Assembly: GCA_964549335.1 (NCBI GenBank)
Contig: CAZJUQ010000038.1
Coordinates: forward strand, 83,679 to 147,678
Source of the DNA: Sulfidibacterium sp964549335
GTDB taxonomy: Bacteria; Bacteroidota; Bacteroidia; Bacteroidales; F082
Direction of reading: 5' to 3'
Length of the DNA: 64,000 bases
Part shown: one piece after another, positions 34,125-42,999 of the stretch
Layout: each line of letters starts with the position of its first letter
How positions within the stretch are numbered: the stretch's first letter is position 1
Program-made: the position numbers and the translations under genes
Notes under the pieces: model-generated
Database searches by the model: none
Told to the model about the DNA's origin: nothing
Seen by the model: the letters and a program-made list of their open reading frames with translations, nothing else

Positions 34125-37100
34125 TTATTTAATAATCATTTTCCCTTTGTCGATTATTATGTTGTTTGATTTTAACATGTATATATACATTCCGTTTTTC
34201 AAATTGCCTTTACTGAATGAAAATGTTTTTGTTTTACCAATTGTAAACTCTTTTACAATGCGTCCGGATAAGTCATACAAGACAAAAGTACTGTTTCCCG
34301 TGACACTCGCTGGCAAATAGACAGTAGTAGTGTTAGTAAACGGGTTAGGGGCTATTTTAACTTTGTTCTTCCCTTTATTATCGGGATAATACTCATCCGT
34401 TCCGTTTGGTTCGGCAATTTTTGTCACAACAACATTTGTTAAAACGGGAGGTTCATAATCGAAATAAATATCGGCACGGTTGCATATGGAATCACCAATA
34501 ACAAGATTTGTATTGGATTTTATTCTGTATTTAATATAGCCGTGACTGGCCGGTTCGTTTGTGGTGCTATCGGGAAGTAAAATATTGTTGAAAGTAAACG
34601 TAATGACTCGTTGAGTAATCGAAACATTATAATTGTGACTTGCTCCCAACATTTCAAAAGTTGAAACATCAAGATTATTGTCAAGCGTATCTATTACAAC
34701 GGCATTGAAACAGGTGTCGTTTCCCGTATTTTGAAAGCGTATTGTATATTCAAGTGGATATCTTGTTTCTACCTGATGTGGTGTAAAGGGAAGTGTGTCG
34801 TTAGGTGAAACATAAATTTCATTGGGATCGTGAGGAAAATTAATCTGGATACATAACATATTCCACCAGCAGAAAGGCCAATAATAGTAATCGCAGTGTA
34901 ATATACTATCGGTTACGTAACCGGTTGTATCACCTGTAACAGGATCGGTAACGGGAACCGAATCGCATTGTGTTGTAGGTTCACCCGTGTTCGGGTCCGA
35001 TACTTCATAACAATCGTCAACATAATAACAGTTAATATAAATTAGACGAGGGTAACATGCCCACCAAAACCAACAAATCCAAATGTTATTAATATCCCTG
35101 TTTTGTAAGTCTTGTTGTTTTTCATTAGTTAGTATAGTATCCACCTTACGATGTACTGAGATTGTTCTCGTTTCAAAAGGATTAAGGTCATAAACATACC
35201 AGTAAACAGAATCGTTGTTTATACCATCTTCGGGGGGGTCGCTGTACAAATAAATCAGATTTTCGTTTTGTGGCAATGAAACGGTTGTGGAATCAAGAGG
35301 TACAGTACCCACATTTCTAACCGATAGATAGGTGATAAATTCTTGTCCCTTTCGTGCTGACGGGACACTCATTACTGATGTTTCAAGGTATGCAGAATCC
35401 ACAATGGAATGAAGAGCAATATTATTATCACTACTTATTTCGCCAGTTCCAGAAAAAGATATGTCAATATTATCAGGAGTTGCATTAAAAAGGTCATTGG
35501 GCTGTGGTACAAGAGTATAATTTCCGGCGGGTAACAAAATTTCATAATTACCATCCTCGCCACTAAGATAATAATCGTCACCTATTTGGAGTACTAAATT
35601 TGAAACGCCAATGTCATCCAAATCCATATGTCCATTATTATTAGCATCGTAATAAACTCTACCTGAAAACACATTCATTTCTTCCGATAAACGAGCCATA
35701 AATAAATCGTAGCCACCTTGATTTGTCAATGCAATATTGTTAAATGATATGTTTGCATTCGATTGTCCAAAAACTAAAATGTCTGTATCATCATTTGATA
35801 AACTTACCCCTATATCATCAGCATTTCCAGATGCTGTTTTTATCCATTGAAACATTGACACTTTGTTAATTTTTAAAACAAACATATCAGATGAGCCAGA
35901 AACCCCCGAATTATTTGCTACTACAGAAGGTTGTATAAATAAATAATCGCTCTTGAAACTACCAGTTACATAAACATTTTCATCATTATCAAGTGTTATA
36001 TCGGTTACCGTTTCATCAGAGTCACCTCCTAATCCCAAAATAAAATATCTTCTTCCGTCCGGTAAATATTTAACTAAAAACCCATCATAAGTTCCGTTGC
36101 CCTGACCGTAATTATTAAGAGACGATTCTCCGTCTGTCATTAAAATGGAGCTGTTAAAAATACCTCCCATATAGATATTTCCTGTATTTTGATCAACGTA
36201 AAGCCTTGTGGGAGTTTCATTCATTACACCTTTGTAATGAACCACCCAACTTACTGTGCCAGCAGGAGAATACTTAACCAAAAAAGCATCGTTAAAATAA
36301 AGGTTGAAATTAGTCAATGTTTTGTTGCCGAAAATTATTTGGGTACCCTTAAAGGTTCCTGTCGCAATAATATTACCTTGATTGTCAACTGAAATATCCT
36401 GGTAGTGGTCAATATTATCACTACCATTGGTTTGCGCCCAAACCAAGTTTCCCGAAGCATCATATTTTACAAGAAAAATATCAGAAGTATTTGTTGTATT
36501 ATCTTGATTGACAAAAGAGACACCTTCAATATTAATTGTATCACTGTAAAACCAACCTGCCAAATAAACAGACGAGCCGGAAGGGTCAACAGCTACCGCT
36601 CTTGCTTTGTCGCGATAAATTCCTCCGAAATTTTTAGCCCAAAGTACTGTTCCGTTTGCATCAAACTTAACTATAAAAGGGTCGAATTCCCCGCCGGGAT
36701 TGGTGTTGTTCAAAGTAATATTATCAAATGTGATGGTAGAGATTCTAAAAGAACCTGTAAGGTAACAATTACCTGAATTGTCAATGTCCAAATCAAGGGC
36801 ATTGTAAATGTCACCGTACGCGTTTGAATCGTTTTCAGGCGTGTAAGCCCAAAGCACGTTCCAGTTTGCATCGTACTTTACAAGGTACAAATCGGGAAGA
36901 AAGTCGTTACCATTAGCATTGTTAAGAATAAAGTTCCCGAAAGTAATTGAGGGTCCGCTAAAATAGCCGCAAATATAATGGTTGCCGCTATTGTCGGTTT
37001 TTTGAGTCATAACGATGTCGTCGCCTGAGCTTCCGACACCAATAGCCCAGTTAAATCCCTGAGCATTTACGCTGGTTGTCACTAGTAGGGCAAACAGAGT

Positions 37101-37127
37101 AATCACAATAATTAGTTTAGTTTTCAT
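34125..37127 (-). CDS. T9SS-exported beta-propeller-repeat protein with Trp/Cys-rich insert
   Basis: Secreted protein, 1000 aa. Signal peptide about 1-22 (LFALLVTTSVNAQ). Residues about 25-480 are SBBP-type repeats, recurring as F-VKYD-G--LWA and V-D--GN-Y--G-F. An SdrD B-like unit is at about 487-570 (GRVYYDANNNGHMDLDDIG). An adhesin-like beta sandwich spans about 585-675. A Trp/Cys/Tyr-rich insert (about 681-765) with eight cysteines follows. Then comes a conserved DUF11/DUF7619-type domain (about 766-905, YPLEYTIRFQNTGNDTCFNA), and a T9SS sorting domain at about 923-1000 (KIAPNPFTNTTTVYLP). It starts 35 bp after the upstream lipoprotein gene, so they may form an operon. No enzyme motif is visible. 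Confidence 0.85.
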   Translation of the reverse strand: MKTKLIIVITLFALLVTTSVNAQGFNWAIGVGSSGDDIVMTQKTDNSGNHYICGYFSGPSITFGNFILNNANGNDFLPDLYLVKYDANWNVLWAYTPENDSNAYGDIYNALDLDIDNSGNCYLTGSFRISTITFDNITLNNTNPGGEFDPFIVKFDANGTVLWAKNFGGIYRDKARAVAVDPSGSSVYLAGWFYSDTINIEGVSFVNQDNTTNTSDIFLVKYDASGNLVWAQTNGSDNIDHYQDISVDNQGNIIATGTFKGTQIIFGNKTLTNFNLYFNDAFLVKYSPAGTVSWVVHYKGVMNETPTRLYVDQNTGNIYMGGIFNSSILMTDGESSLNNYGQGNGTYDGFLVKYLPDGRRYFILGLGGDSDETVTDITLDNDENVYVTGSFKSDYLFIQPSVVANNSGVSGSSDMFVLKINKVSMFQWIKTASGNADDIGVSLSNDDTDILVFGQSNANISFNNIALTNQGGYDLFMARLSEEMNVFSGRVYYDANNNGHMDLDDIGVSNLVLQIGDDYYLSGEDGNYEILLPAGNYTLVPQPNDLFNATPDNIDISFSGTGEISSDNNIALHSIVDSAYLETSVMSVPSARKGQEFITYLSVRNVGTVPLDSTTVSLPQNENLIYLYSDPPEDGINNDSVYWYVYDLNPFETRTISVHRKVDTILTNEKQQDLQNRDINNIWICWFWWACYPRLIYINCYYVDDCYEVSDPNTGEPTTQCDSVPVTDPVTGDTTGYVTDSILHCDYYYWPFCWWNMLCIQINFPHDPNEIYVSPNDTLPFTPHQVETRYPLEYTIRFQNTGNDTCFNAVVIDTLDNNLDVSTFEMLGASHNYNVSITQRVITFTFNNILLPDSTTNEPASHGYIKYRIKSNTNLVIGDSICNRADIYFDYEPPVLTNVVVTKIAEPNGTDEYYPDNKGKNKVKIAPNPFTNTTTVYLPASVTGNSTFVLYDLSGRIVKEFTIGKTKTFSFSKGNLKNGMYIYMLKSNNIIIDKGKMIIK

Positions 37128-37162
37128 AAGTTTTGAATTAAAGTGTTAATAAAAAGAAAGTC

Positions 37163-38788
37163 CTATTTGTTGTATTTTACTCCGATTTGAAAGCGTAAGA
37201 AATTATCGGCAAAAATCTTAACGGGATTGTCACCCGGCGTTTCCAACATGGCATGTACTTGCAGTGCTTGGGTAACATGTTTTATGTTGTTAAATCTTTC
37301 GGCGTTCATATTTGCCGTATAAATTGTTTTTGTGGGTTTTACGGGTCGCAATGTTTCGTTGTCAAATTCTCCGTGTTCTATTTCCGGATTTGTGGTAAAT
37401 AACGAATCGAGAATTTGATTTTCGGAATTGAGAAAATATATTTGAAGTTTCATGTCGAGAGGAAAGTTATTGGTAAATACAATATTAAAGTCGGTCGATT
37501 CGACATCTTGAATGTTTTCGTCGAAATAAAACAGGTAATTGTCTTCCAAAATCAAACCGTTGGTACTTCCGAACATGGGCAATTCAACTTCGGTGGATAA
37601 GGTTACTATACTATTTTCGTTAGCAAAGTTTTCCGTTATATTGCCGCCGGGATTTATCTTTCCTCTGATTTTGACAATAAAAAAGTCGGGAGAATATTTG
37701 ATTATATCCCTTATGTTGCTGTTTTCCCGGTTTAGTGCCAATTCCGTAACAGCAAAGCTGTTCTCCGTTTCAGGGTAGTTTATTAACCATTCGTCTGGTA
37801 AACCCGGACCTTCAACTTCAATTACATCGTGTGATTGGTCGATATAGTGTGCTTCGAGCGAAACAAACGTTAATCCTGCAGGGGCTCCAACGCCGTTTTC
37901 GGCAATGATTTTAACAAGCGGATTTTCAAAATCTATTGTCCCTTCCATGTGGCTTTCGTAAATGTTCAGGTAAATAGTGTCGGTATATACCGGAAACTCT
38001 ATTTGCCCGGCATACCCGTAAAAATTTTGAAGGGCAATATTTGAAATGTGTTCCTCAAAATGAAAGGTGTACGGCGAATTGTCGGGTTCTTGGTTGTTGA
38101 TAACATATACGTCCGATTCTATTCGCAAAAGATTGTACTGCGAACCCTGGTGAGAGAAACTGACATCGTAACCGCTCAAATCTATGGTTTCGCTAATTGT
38201 TCCACCCGTTTGGTAATTGTAAAGAATTGTTTTGGAATATGGCTCATTGTCTTTAACGGCACCGGGAATGGTGATTTTAAGTATGGCATCTTTGTTCAGG
38301 TCGGTACTGAAGTCGAACTGTATTAAACATGATTTGAATAGTGCTTTCTCAATACGTTGATCCTCCCTGAGTTCAAAATTGACGTTTTGTGCATAGGGAG
38401 CAAAAACCGTATCGCCGGGCGGAACATATCCCGGCATTTCGAAATTAAAATCATCCGCATTGTCTATTTCGTCCGTATCCAAATATTCCAAAATGGGAGA
38501 TGAAGTAATGGAGCCGTTGTAAACTATCTTTATCAATCCGTTTTCATCTTGCGTTAAATGTGTGGAATCGTTTATTAAATCGCCAATCTGTAATTTTCCG
38601 TGTACTACGGGCAAACACCATGAGGCCGGATTGGGTTGGTTTTTTGCAAACCTGTCGAAATCAAAACGCCCCTTTTGACATCCGGTATCAATTAATATCA
38701 AAAACAGGTACAGAATCGATATAATTAAAAAAACTCTTGGTTTGTTCGAAACATTACTTTTTAAACGTGGTTTTTTGTTTGTATTCAT
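37163..38788 (-). CDS. Probable exported lipoprotein of unknown function
   Basis: Unrecognised 541-aa protein. A basic N-terminus (KKPRLKSNVSNKPR) precedes a hydrophobic stretch and Cys37 in LILIDTGCQKG, which resembles a lipobox, although Asp at -3 is unusual. The rest is beta-rich and acidic with no known motif; sandwich-like strands such as YAGQIEFPVYTDTIYLNIY recur. It precedes the T9SS propeller gene by 35 bp on the same strand, suggesting joint expression and a role at the cell surface. Periplasmic or outer-membrane anchoring is inferred from the lipobox only. Confidence 0.65.
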   Translation of the reverse strand: MNTNKKPRLKSNVSNKPRVFLIISILYLFLILIDTGCQKGRFDFDRFAKNQPNPASWCLPVVHGKLQIGDLINDSTHLTQDENGLIKIVYNGSITSSPILEYLDTDEIDNADDFNFEMPGYVPPGDTVFAPYAQNVNFELREDQRIEKALFKSCLIQFDFSTDLNKDAILKITIPGAVKDNEPYSKTILYNYQTGGTISETIDLSGYDVSFSHQGSQYNLLRIESDVYVINNQEPDNSPYTFHFEEHISNIALQNFYGYAGQIEFPVYTDTIYLNIYESHMEGTIDFENPLVKIIAENGVGAPAGLTFVSLEAHYIDQSHDVIEVEGPGLPDEWLINYPETENSFAVTELALNRENSNIRDIIKYSPDFFIVKIRGKINPGGNITENFANENSIVTLSTEVELPMFGSTNGLILEDNYLFYFDENIQDVESTDFNIVFTNNFPLDMKLQIYFLNSENQILDSLFTTNPEIEHGEFDNETLRPVKPTKTIYTANMNAERFNNIKHVTQALQVHAMLETPGDNPVKIFADNFLRFQIGVKYNK

Positions 38789-39029
38789 GACAGTTAGCTC
38801 TATATTAAAAATTGCATTTTAAAATATTTGCAAGCTCTCTTTTTGCCGGTTTTTGCAATAGATTGTGTAAAAATACAATAAAAACCTTTTATAAACAATT
38901 ATATGCCTGAAAAAATTGTTGATAATTATTTACCCACTTATCATTAATGTATAACATCCGTGTAATCAGCCGTTTGTAAATTTTATTAAGAAAATAATGT
39001 TGAAAAACGGTAACCTTTTTTCAACAAAG

Positions 39030-39064
39030 TGGTAAAATGTGGGTGATTGTGTAATATTGTGGGA
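39030..39064 (+). promoter_or_regulatory. MraZ-box array: four TGGGN-like units at 10-bp spacing
   Basis: TGGTA at 39030, TGGGT at 39040, TGTAA at 39050 and TGGGA at 39060 recur every 10 bp, separated by 5-bp spacers. MraZ of Escherichia coli is known to bind TGGGN direct repeats with 5-nt spacers in its own promoter. The array lies 37-71 bp before the mraZ ATG, over the expected -33 region, so it likely mediates autoregulation of the dcw cluster. Confidence 0.75.
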
Positions 39065-39073
39065 ATTTTGTAG

Positions 39074-39081
39074 TATATTTA
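39074..39081 (+). promoter_or_regulatory. Candidate -7 element of the dcw promoter
   Basis: TATATTTA at 39074-39081 resembles TAnnTTTG with the last base changed and is 20 bp before the mraZ ATG. TTG elements occur at 39047-39049 and 39057-39059, but neither has ideal spacing. Its place directly after the TGGGN array supports it. Confidence 0.4.
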
Positions 39082-39100
39082 CGCCGTAAAAACAGAAAAA

Positions 39101-39556
39101 ATGATAAAGCCTCTTGGCAATTCGGAAGTAAAGCTTGACGCGAAGGGAAGGTTTTTATTACCAGCGCGTTACAGGGAGATTCTTGGCGATACCGTCAAAG
39201 AGGGTTTTGTTTTGAAGCGCAGTATTTTCAAAAAATGTTTGGAGCTGTTTACGCTTGAAAATTGGGAACATGAATCGGCAATGGTAAATAAGTTGAACAT
39301 GTTCAAAAAGAAAAATTCTGTTTTTGCAACACAATTTATGGCGGGAGTCAGGGTAGTTGAGCTTGATAATAGCGGAAGGCTGCTTATTCCGAAAGATTTG
39401 TTGCGATACGGCGGGCTCACAAAAAACATAGTCCTTACGGAAATCAATAAACGTATCGAGATTTGGGACAAAGCCGAGTACGAAAGGTTTATTGCCGAAG
39501 AGCGCGACAATTTCGGAGATCTTGCCGAAGAGGTTATGAGCGATTTGGATATTTAG
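39101..39556 (+). CDS. mraZ: Transcriptional regulator MraZ
   Basis: First gene of the dcw cluster, 151 aa. It has two SpoVT/AbrB-like halves, each with the D-x3-R signature: KLDAKGRFLLPARYREIL and LDNSGRLLIPKDLLRY. MraZ forms a ring and binds TGGGN repeats in front of itself; a four-unit array lies just upstream. Its stop is 14 bp before rsmH. Confidence 0.97.
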   Translation: MIKPLGNSEVKLDAKGRFLLPARYREILGDTVKEGFVLKRSIFKKCLELFTLENWEHESAMVNKLNMFKKKNSVFATQFMAGVRVVELDNSGRLLIPKDLLRYGGLTKNIVLTEINKRIEIWDKAEYERFIAEERDNFGDLAEEVMSDLDI

Positions 39557-39570
39557 TAAGGATAAAAAAT

Positions 39571-40470
39571 ATGTATCACAATCCGGTATTGCTGCAAGAG
39601 AGCATAAAAGGTTTAAATATTCGTGAGGGAGGCACTTACGTTGATGCCACTTTTGGGGGGGGTGGCCACTCCGGAGCTATTTTGGAAAAACTCGGCAACG
39701 GACGCCTGTTGGTGTTCGATACCGACAGTGATGCGAAAAGGAATTTGCCGGATGACAAACGGATAATTTTTATAAACCAGAATTTCAGATACTTAAAAAA
39801 TTTTTTACGCCTTTACGATGCTTTACCCATAGACGGGTTGCTTGCCGACCTCGGAGTCTCTTCTTTCCAGTTCGACAAACCCGAAAAAGGTTTCTCAACA
39901 CGCTTCGACGGACCTCTTGACATGCGCATGAGTCACAACTTGTTGCTTTCGGCTGCCGACGTGGTTAACACTTACGACGAAAACGGATTGAGCGAAATTA
40001 TTTGGCAATACGGCGAAATAAAAAATCATAAATGCATTGCAAGAAAAATTGTCGAGGCAAGGAATAAAAAGCCCATTAAAACAACTTTTCAACTTATTGA
40101 AGCCGTAAGCATATGTATTCCGCCTGCCAAACGCAACAAATTGCTTGCCATGCTTTTCCAGGCTTTACGCATCGAAGTAAACGGGGAACTTGAAGCTCTC
40201 AAAGAGCTGTTGGTACAGGCCAAAGAGGCTTTGCGACCGGGAGGGCGGCTTGTGGTCATATCGTACCATTCGCTCGAAGACAGACTTGTTAAGAACTTTA
40301 TAAAAACCGGAAATTTCAGGGGAATGTTACAAAAAGATTTTTTCGGTAACCCGATCCGGGAAATGGAACCTCTGCACAACAAAGCAATAGTGCCGGACAA
40401 AGAGGAAACAGAGCGCAACCCGAGAGCACGTTCGGCAAAACTGAGAATAGCAAAAAAGTGTGAACCATGA
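39571..40470 (+). CDS. rsmH: 16S rRNA (cytosine-1402-N4) methyltransferase
   Basis: RsmH (MraW), 299 aa, methylates C1402 in the decoding centre using SAM. SAM-binding motif GGTYVDATFGGGGHSGAIL is near the N-terminus, LADLGVSSFQFDKPEKGFS and GPLDMRM follow, and the C-terminal signature is VVISYHSLEDRLVKNFIK. The frame is open upstream within mraZ; the ATG at 39571 gives the normal N-terminus (MYHNPVLLQESIKGL). It overlaps ftsL by 4 bp (ATGA). Confidence 0.98.
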   Translation: MYHNPVLLQESIKGLNIREGGTYVDATFGGGGHSGAILEKLGNGRLLVFDTDSDAKRNLPDDKRIIFINQNFRYLKNFLRLYDALPIDGLLADLGVSSFQFDKPEKGFSTRFDGPLDMRMSHNLLLSAADVVNTYDENGLSEIIWQYGEIKNHKCIARKIVEARNKKPIKTTFQLIEAVSICIPPAKRNKLLAMLFQALRIEVNGELEALKELLVQAKEALRPGGRLVVISYHSLEDRLVKNFIKTGNFRGMLQKDFFGNPIREMEPLHNKAIVPDKEETERNPRARSAKLRIAKKCEP

Positions 40471-40874
40471 AAGCAAACCGATTTAAAGAGGTACATCCGG
40501 AAGAACCGGCAGTGGAACATGAGGAGACTCTTGAAAAAGAGCCCGGTTGGATTGTTAAGGTTTTGAGGAATGTTTTGGGAGGGGCGTTTTTTGAAAACGA
40601 ACAGAGTTTCAGGATAATACCCTTTCTGCTTTACGTGGCATTGCTGGCTTTGCTCTACATAACAAACAGTTACATGATAGAGGAAAAGACAAGAAAAATA
40701 AACAAACTGCAAAAAGAGATAAAAGAGTACAGATACGAAAGCATTACTCTGAAATCGAAATTATTAACAATAAGCAGACAATCGAAACTTTCGGAAAAAT
40801 TGCAAAAAATGGGTATCAAGGAAAATATGGAACCTGTCAAAACAATAATTATTGACAACAAAAACGAAAAGTAG
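40467..40874 (+). CDS. ftsL: FtsL-like cell division protein
   Basis: Small bitopic division protein, 135 aa. It has an acidic cytoplasmic N-terminus, one membrane segment (about 50-68, IIPFLLYVALLALLYIT) and a periplasmic coiled coil (EKTRKINKLQKEIKEYRYES). Sequence similarity to FtsL is low across phyla; the call rests on size, topology and position between rsmH and ftsI. FtsL would bridge FtsQ/FtsB and FtsW-FtsI. It overlaps rsmH by 4 bp and ftsI by about 23 bp if the TTG start is used. Confidence 0.85.
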   Translation: MKANRFKEVHPEEPAVEHEETLEKEPGWIVKVLRNVLGGAFFENEQSFRIIPFLLYVALLALLYITNSYMIEEKTRKINKLQKEIKEYRYESITLKSKLLTISRQSKLSEKLQKMGIKENMEPVKTIIIDNKNEK

Positions 40875-42987
40875 CTTAGTGGTAAGGAATAAAGACATAT
40901 CGACACAAATTATTATCATCTACTTTTTATTGCTGGCTTTTGCCGGAGTTATTATATACAGACTGTTTTACATACAAATAGCAGAGGCTCCGGAGCTTAA
41001 ACAGAAAGCAAAAACACAGGAGATAAGGGAATTTGTTTTGAAAGCTGCCAAAGGAAGCATCCTTGCCGACAAGGGCGAACTTTTGGCAACATCAATCCCG
41101 GTTTTTGAAATCCGTATGGACGTTGCAAACAGTAATGTTAGCGATGAGCTTTTCAGACAAAAGGTGGATTCGCTTGCCCTTCGGCTTGGACAACTTTTCG
41201 GAAAATCCAAAAGTTATTTTAAAAACAAACTCGTCAAAGCGCGCCGCAAAGGAAACCGTTATCTGCGCCTTGCCAAAAACGTAAGTTACAACGACCTGAA
41301 AAAACTGCGAACCTTCCCCATTTTGCGCAGAGGTAAAATGAGGGGCGGATTAATAGAGATACGCAGTACTATTCGCAAACACCCATACGGCAGCTTGGCC
41401 GAAAGAACAATAGGCTACGAAACAAAAGACAAAAAGGTCGGCATTGAAGGAGCTTATGCAAACATGCTTAACGGAAAAGACGGCAAACAGTTAAAACGGA
41501 GAATAAACAACGGCGACTGGGTTCCCATACTCGATAAAAACGATATTGAACCTCAAGACGGTTACGATGTCATTACAACCATCGACGTGCTATTGCAAGA
41601 TGTTGCCGAAGAGGCACTCAGAAGACAACTTATAAAGCATGACGCCCAAATGGGTTGTGCCGTAATTATGGAAGTGAAAACGGGAGATGTAAAGGCCATC
41701 TCCAATCTTATTAAAGACAATAAAAGCGGGCTTTATAAAGAGCGTTACAATATGGCTATTAACAAAAAGATAGAGCCCGGCTCCACCTTCAAATTAGCTT
41801 CACTGATGGCGGCACTCGAAGACGGCAAACTCAAAATGTCCGATACTGTGGATTGCAGCAAGGGGTATGCCGTATATTACGGTCGTGTTTTGCGTGACGT
41901 TCATCCCGTCGGGAACGGCCCTATTCCGGTTATCGATGTTTTTAAACACTCTTCCAATGTGGGAGTGTCGAAACTTATCTGGAGATTGTATAAAAATAAT
42001 CCCGCACAATTTGTGAACCGTTTGTATGCCATGCGCCTCAATAAAAAACTCGGCATTGAACTGCTCGGCGAAGCAAAACCCAAAATAAAACATCCAAAAC
42101 TGAATAAAAAAGAGTGGTACGGAACCTCTTTGCCGTGGATGTCGGTAGGTTACGAAGTGGAGCTTACACCCTTGCAAATTCTCACTTTTTACAATGCCGT
42201 GGCAAACAACGGCATTATGATGAAACCCCGTTTTGTAACAGAAATAAAAGACGGCGGCTTAACCGTAAAAAAGATTGATACGGTAGTGTTAAATCCTCAT
42301 ATTGCTTCGGCTTCGACAATAAAGGCGGCACAAAAAATGCTTCAAGCCGTGGTTGAAGAAAATGGTACCGGAAAAAAACTTAAAAACGAACATTTTAAAA
42401 TTGCCGGAAAAACCGGAACGGCAAAAATTTCGGGTAACGGCGGCTATATCAAAGGGGCTTACAATGCTACCTTTGTAGGTTATTTTCCTGCCGACAATCC
42501 GCGCTACTCCTGCATTGTTGTAGTCAATAAACCCAAAAAAAACGGATACTACGGTGCAGCGGCGGCGGCTCCTGTTTTTAAGGAGATTGCCGATAAAATT
42601 TATGCAACATCGCTTGCAATATTTTCGGATAACAAAACATCTGCAGCAACAAAAGATATCCCTTTGCCGAAATCAATTTGCATTTCGCAAAATGCTAAAG
42701 AGTTTTATAAACTCCTCGGAATACCTGTTTCCGATTTTTTGAAAAACGACGAATGGGTAAGGGTAAAAAAACAAAATCATAATATTAATCTTGATGTTGT
42801 GGAACCGCCGCAGGATAAAATTCCGGATGTGCGCGGCATGAATGCCAAAGATGCTGTTTTCCTGCTCGAAAATCTCGGCTTGAAAACAACGGTAAAAGGC
42901 AGGGGAACAGTAAAATCACAATCCCTGCAGCCCGGCTCTGAAATACCGGAAAACAAAAAGATAACATTAAAAATGTCGATAATATAA
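40852..42987 (+). CDS. ftsI: Septal peptidoglycan transpeptidase (class B PBP) with PASTA domain
   Basis: FtsI/PBP3-type transpeptidase, 711 aa from a TTG at 40852. It has a short N-terminus, one membrane segment (about 18-42), a PBP dimerisation domain, and the transpeptidase with Ser311 in GSTFKLASL, S-S-N at 367-369 and K-T-G at 519-521 (AGKTGTAKISG). A PASTA-like domain ends the protein (about 652-711, IPDVRGMNAKDAVFLLENLG). No ATG lies near the start: TTG at 40852 or GTG at 40879 are the options. The latter begins 4 bp after the ftsL stop and is also plausible. Confidence 0.95.
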   Translation: MTTKTKSSLVVRNKDISTQIIIIYFLLLAFAGVIIYRLFYIQIAEAPELKQKAKTQEIREFVLKAAKGSILADKGELLATSIPVFEIRMDVANSNVSDELFRQKVDSLALRLGQLFGKSKSYFKNKLVKARRKGNRYLRLAKNVSYNDLKKLRTFPILRRGKMRGGLIEIRSTIRKHPYGSLAERTIGYETKDKKVGIEGAYANMLNGKDGKQLKRRINNGDWVPILDKNDIEPQDGYDVITTIDVLLQDVAEEALRRQLIKHDAQMGCAVIMEVKTGDVKAISNLIKDNKSGLYKERYNMAINKKIEPGSTFKLASLMAALEDGKLKMSDTVDCSKGYAVYYGRVLRDVHPVGNGPIPVIDVFKHSSNVGVSKLIWRLYKNNPAQFVNRLYAMRLNKKLGIELLGEAKPKIKHPKLNKKEWYGTSLPWMSVGYEVELTPLQILTFYNAVANNGIMMKPRFVTEIKDGGLTVKKIDTVVLNPHIASASTIKAAQKMLQAVVEENGTGKKLKNEHFKIAGKTGTAKISGNGGYIKGAYNATFVGYFPADNPRYSCIVVVNKPKKNGYYGAAAAAPVFKEIADKIYATSLAIFSDNKTSAATKDIPLPKSICISQNAKEFYKLLGIPVSDFLKNDEWVRVKKQNHNINLDVVEPPQDKIPDVRGMNAKDAVFLLENLGLKTTVKGRGTVKSQSLQPGSEIPENKKITLKMSII

Positions 42988-42999
42988 AATTATTTTGAC

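Larger units (their letters stand above)
38789..39100. other. Divergent intergenic region upstream of mraZ
   Basis: AT-rich 312-bp spacer between the lipoprotein gene (minus) and mraZ (plus). The right end holds the TGGGN operator array and a -7-like TATATTTA. A single isolated TGGGT on the minus strand lies at 38936-38932. No convincing minus-strand promoter or RNA gene was seen. Confidence 0.5.

Noticed and set aside
38915..38945. Short inverted repeat TGATAA...TTATCA upstream of mraZ
   Set aside because: Only 6 bp per arm in AT-rich DNA; expected by chance.
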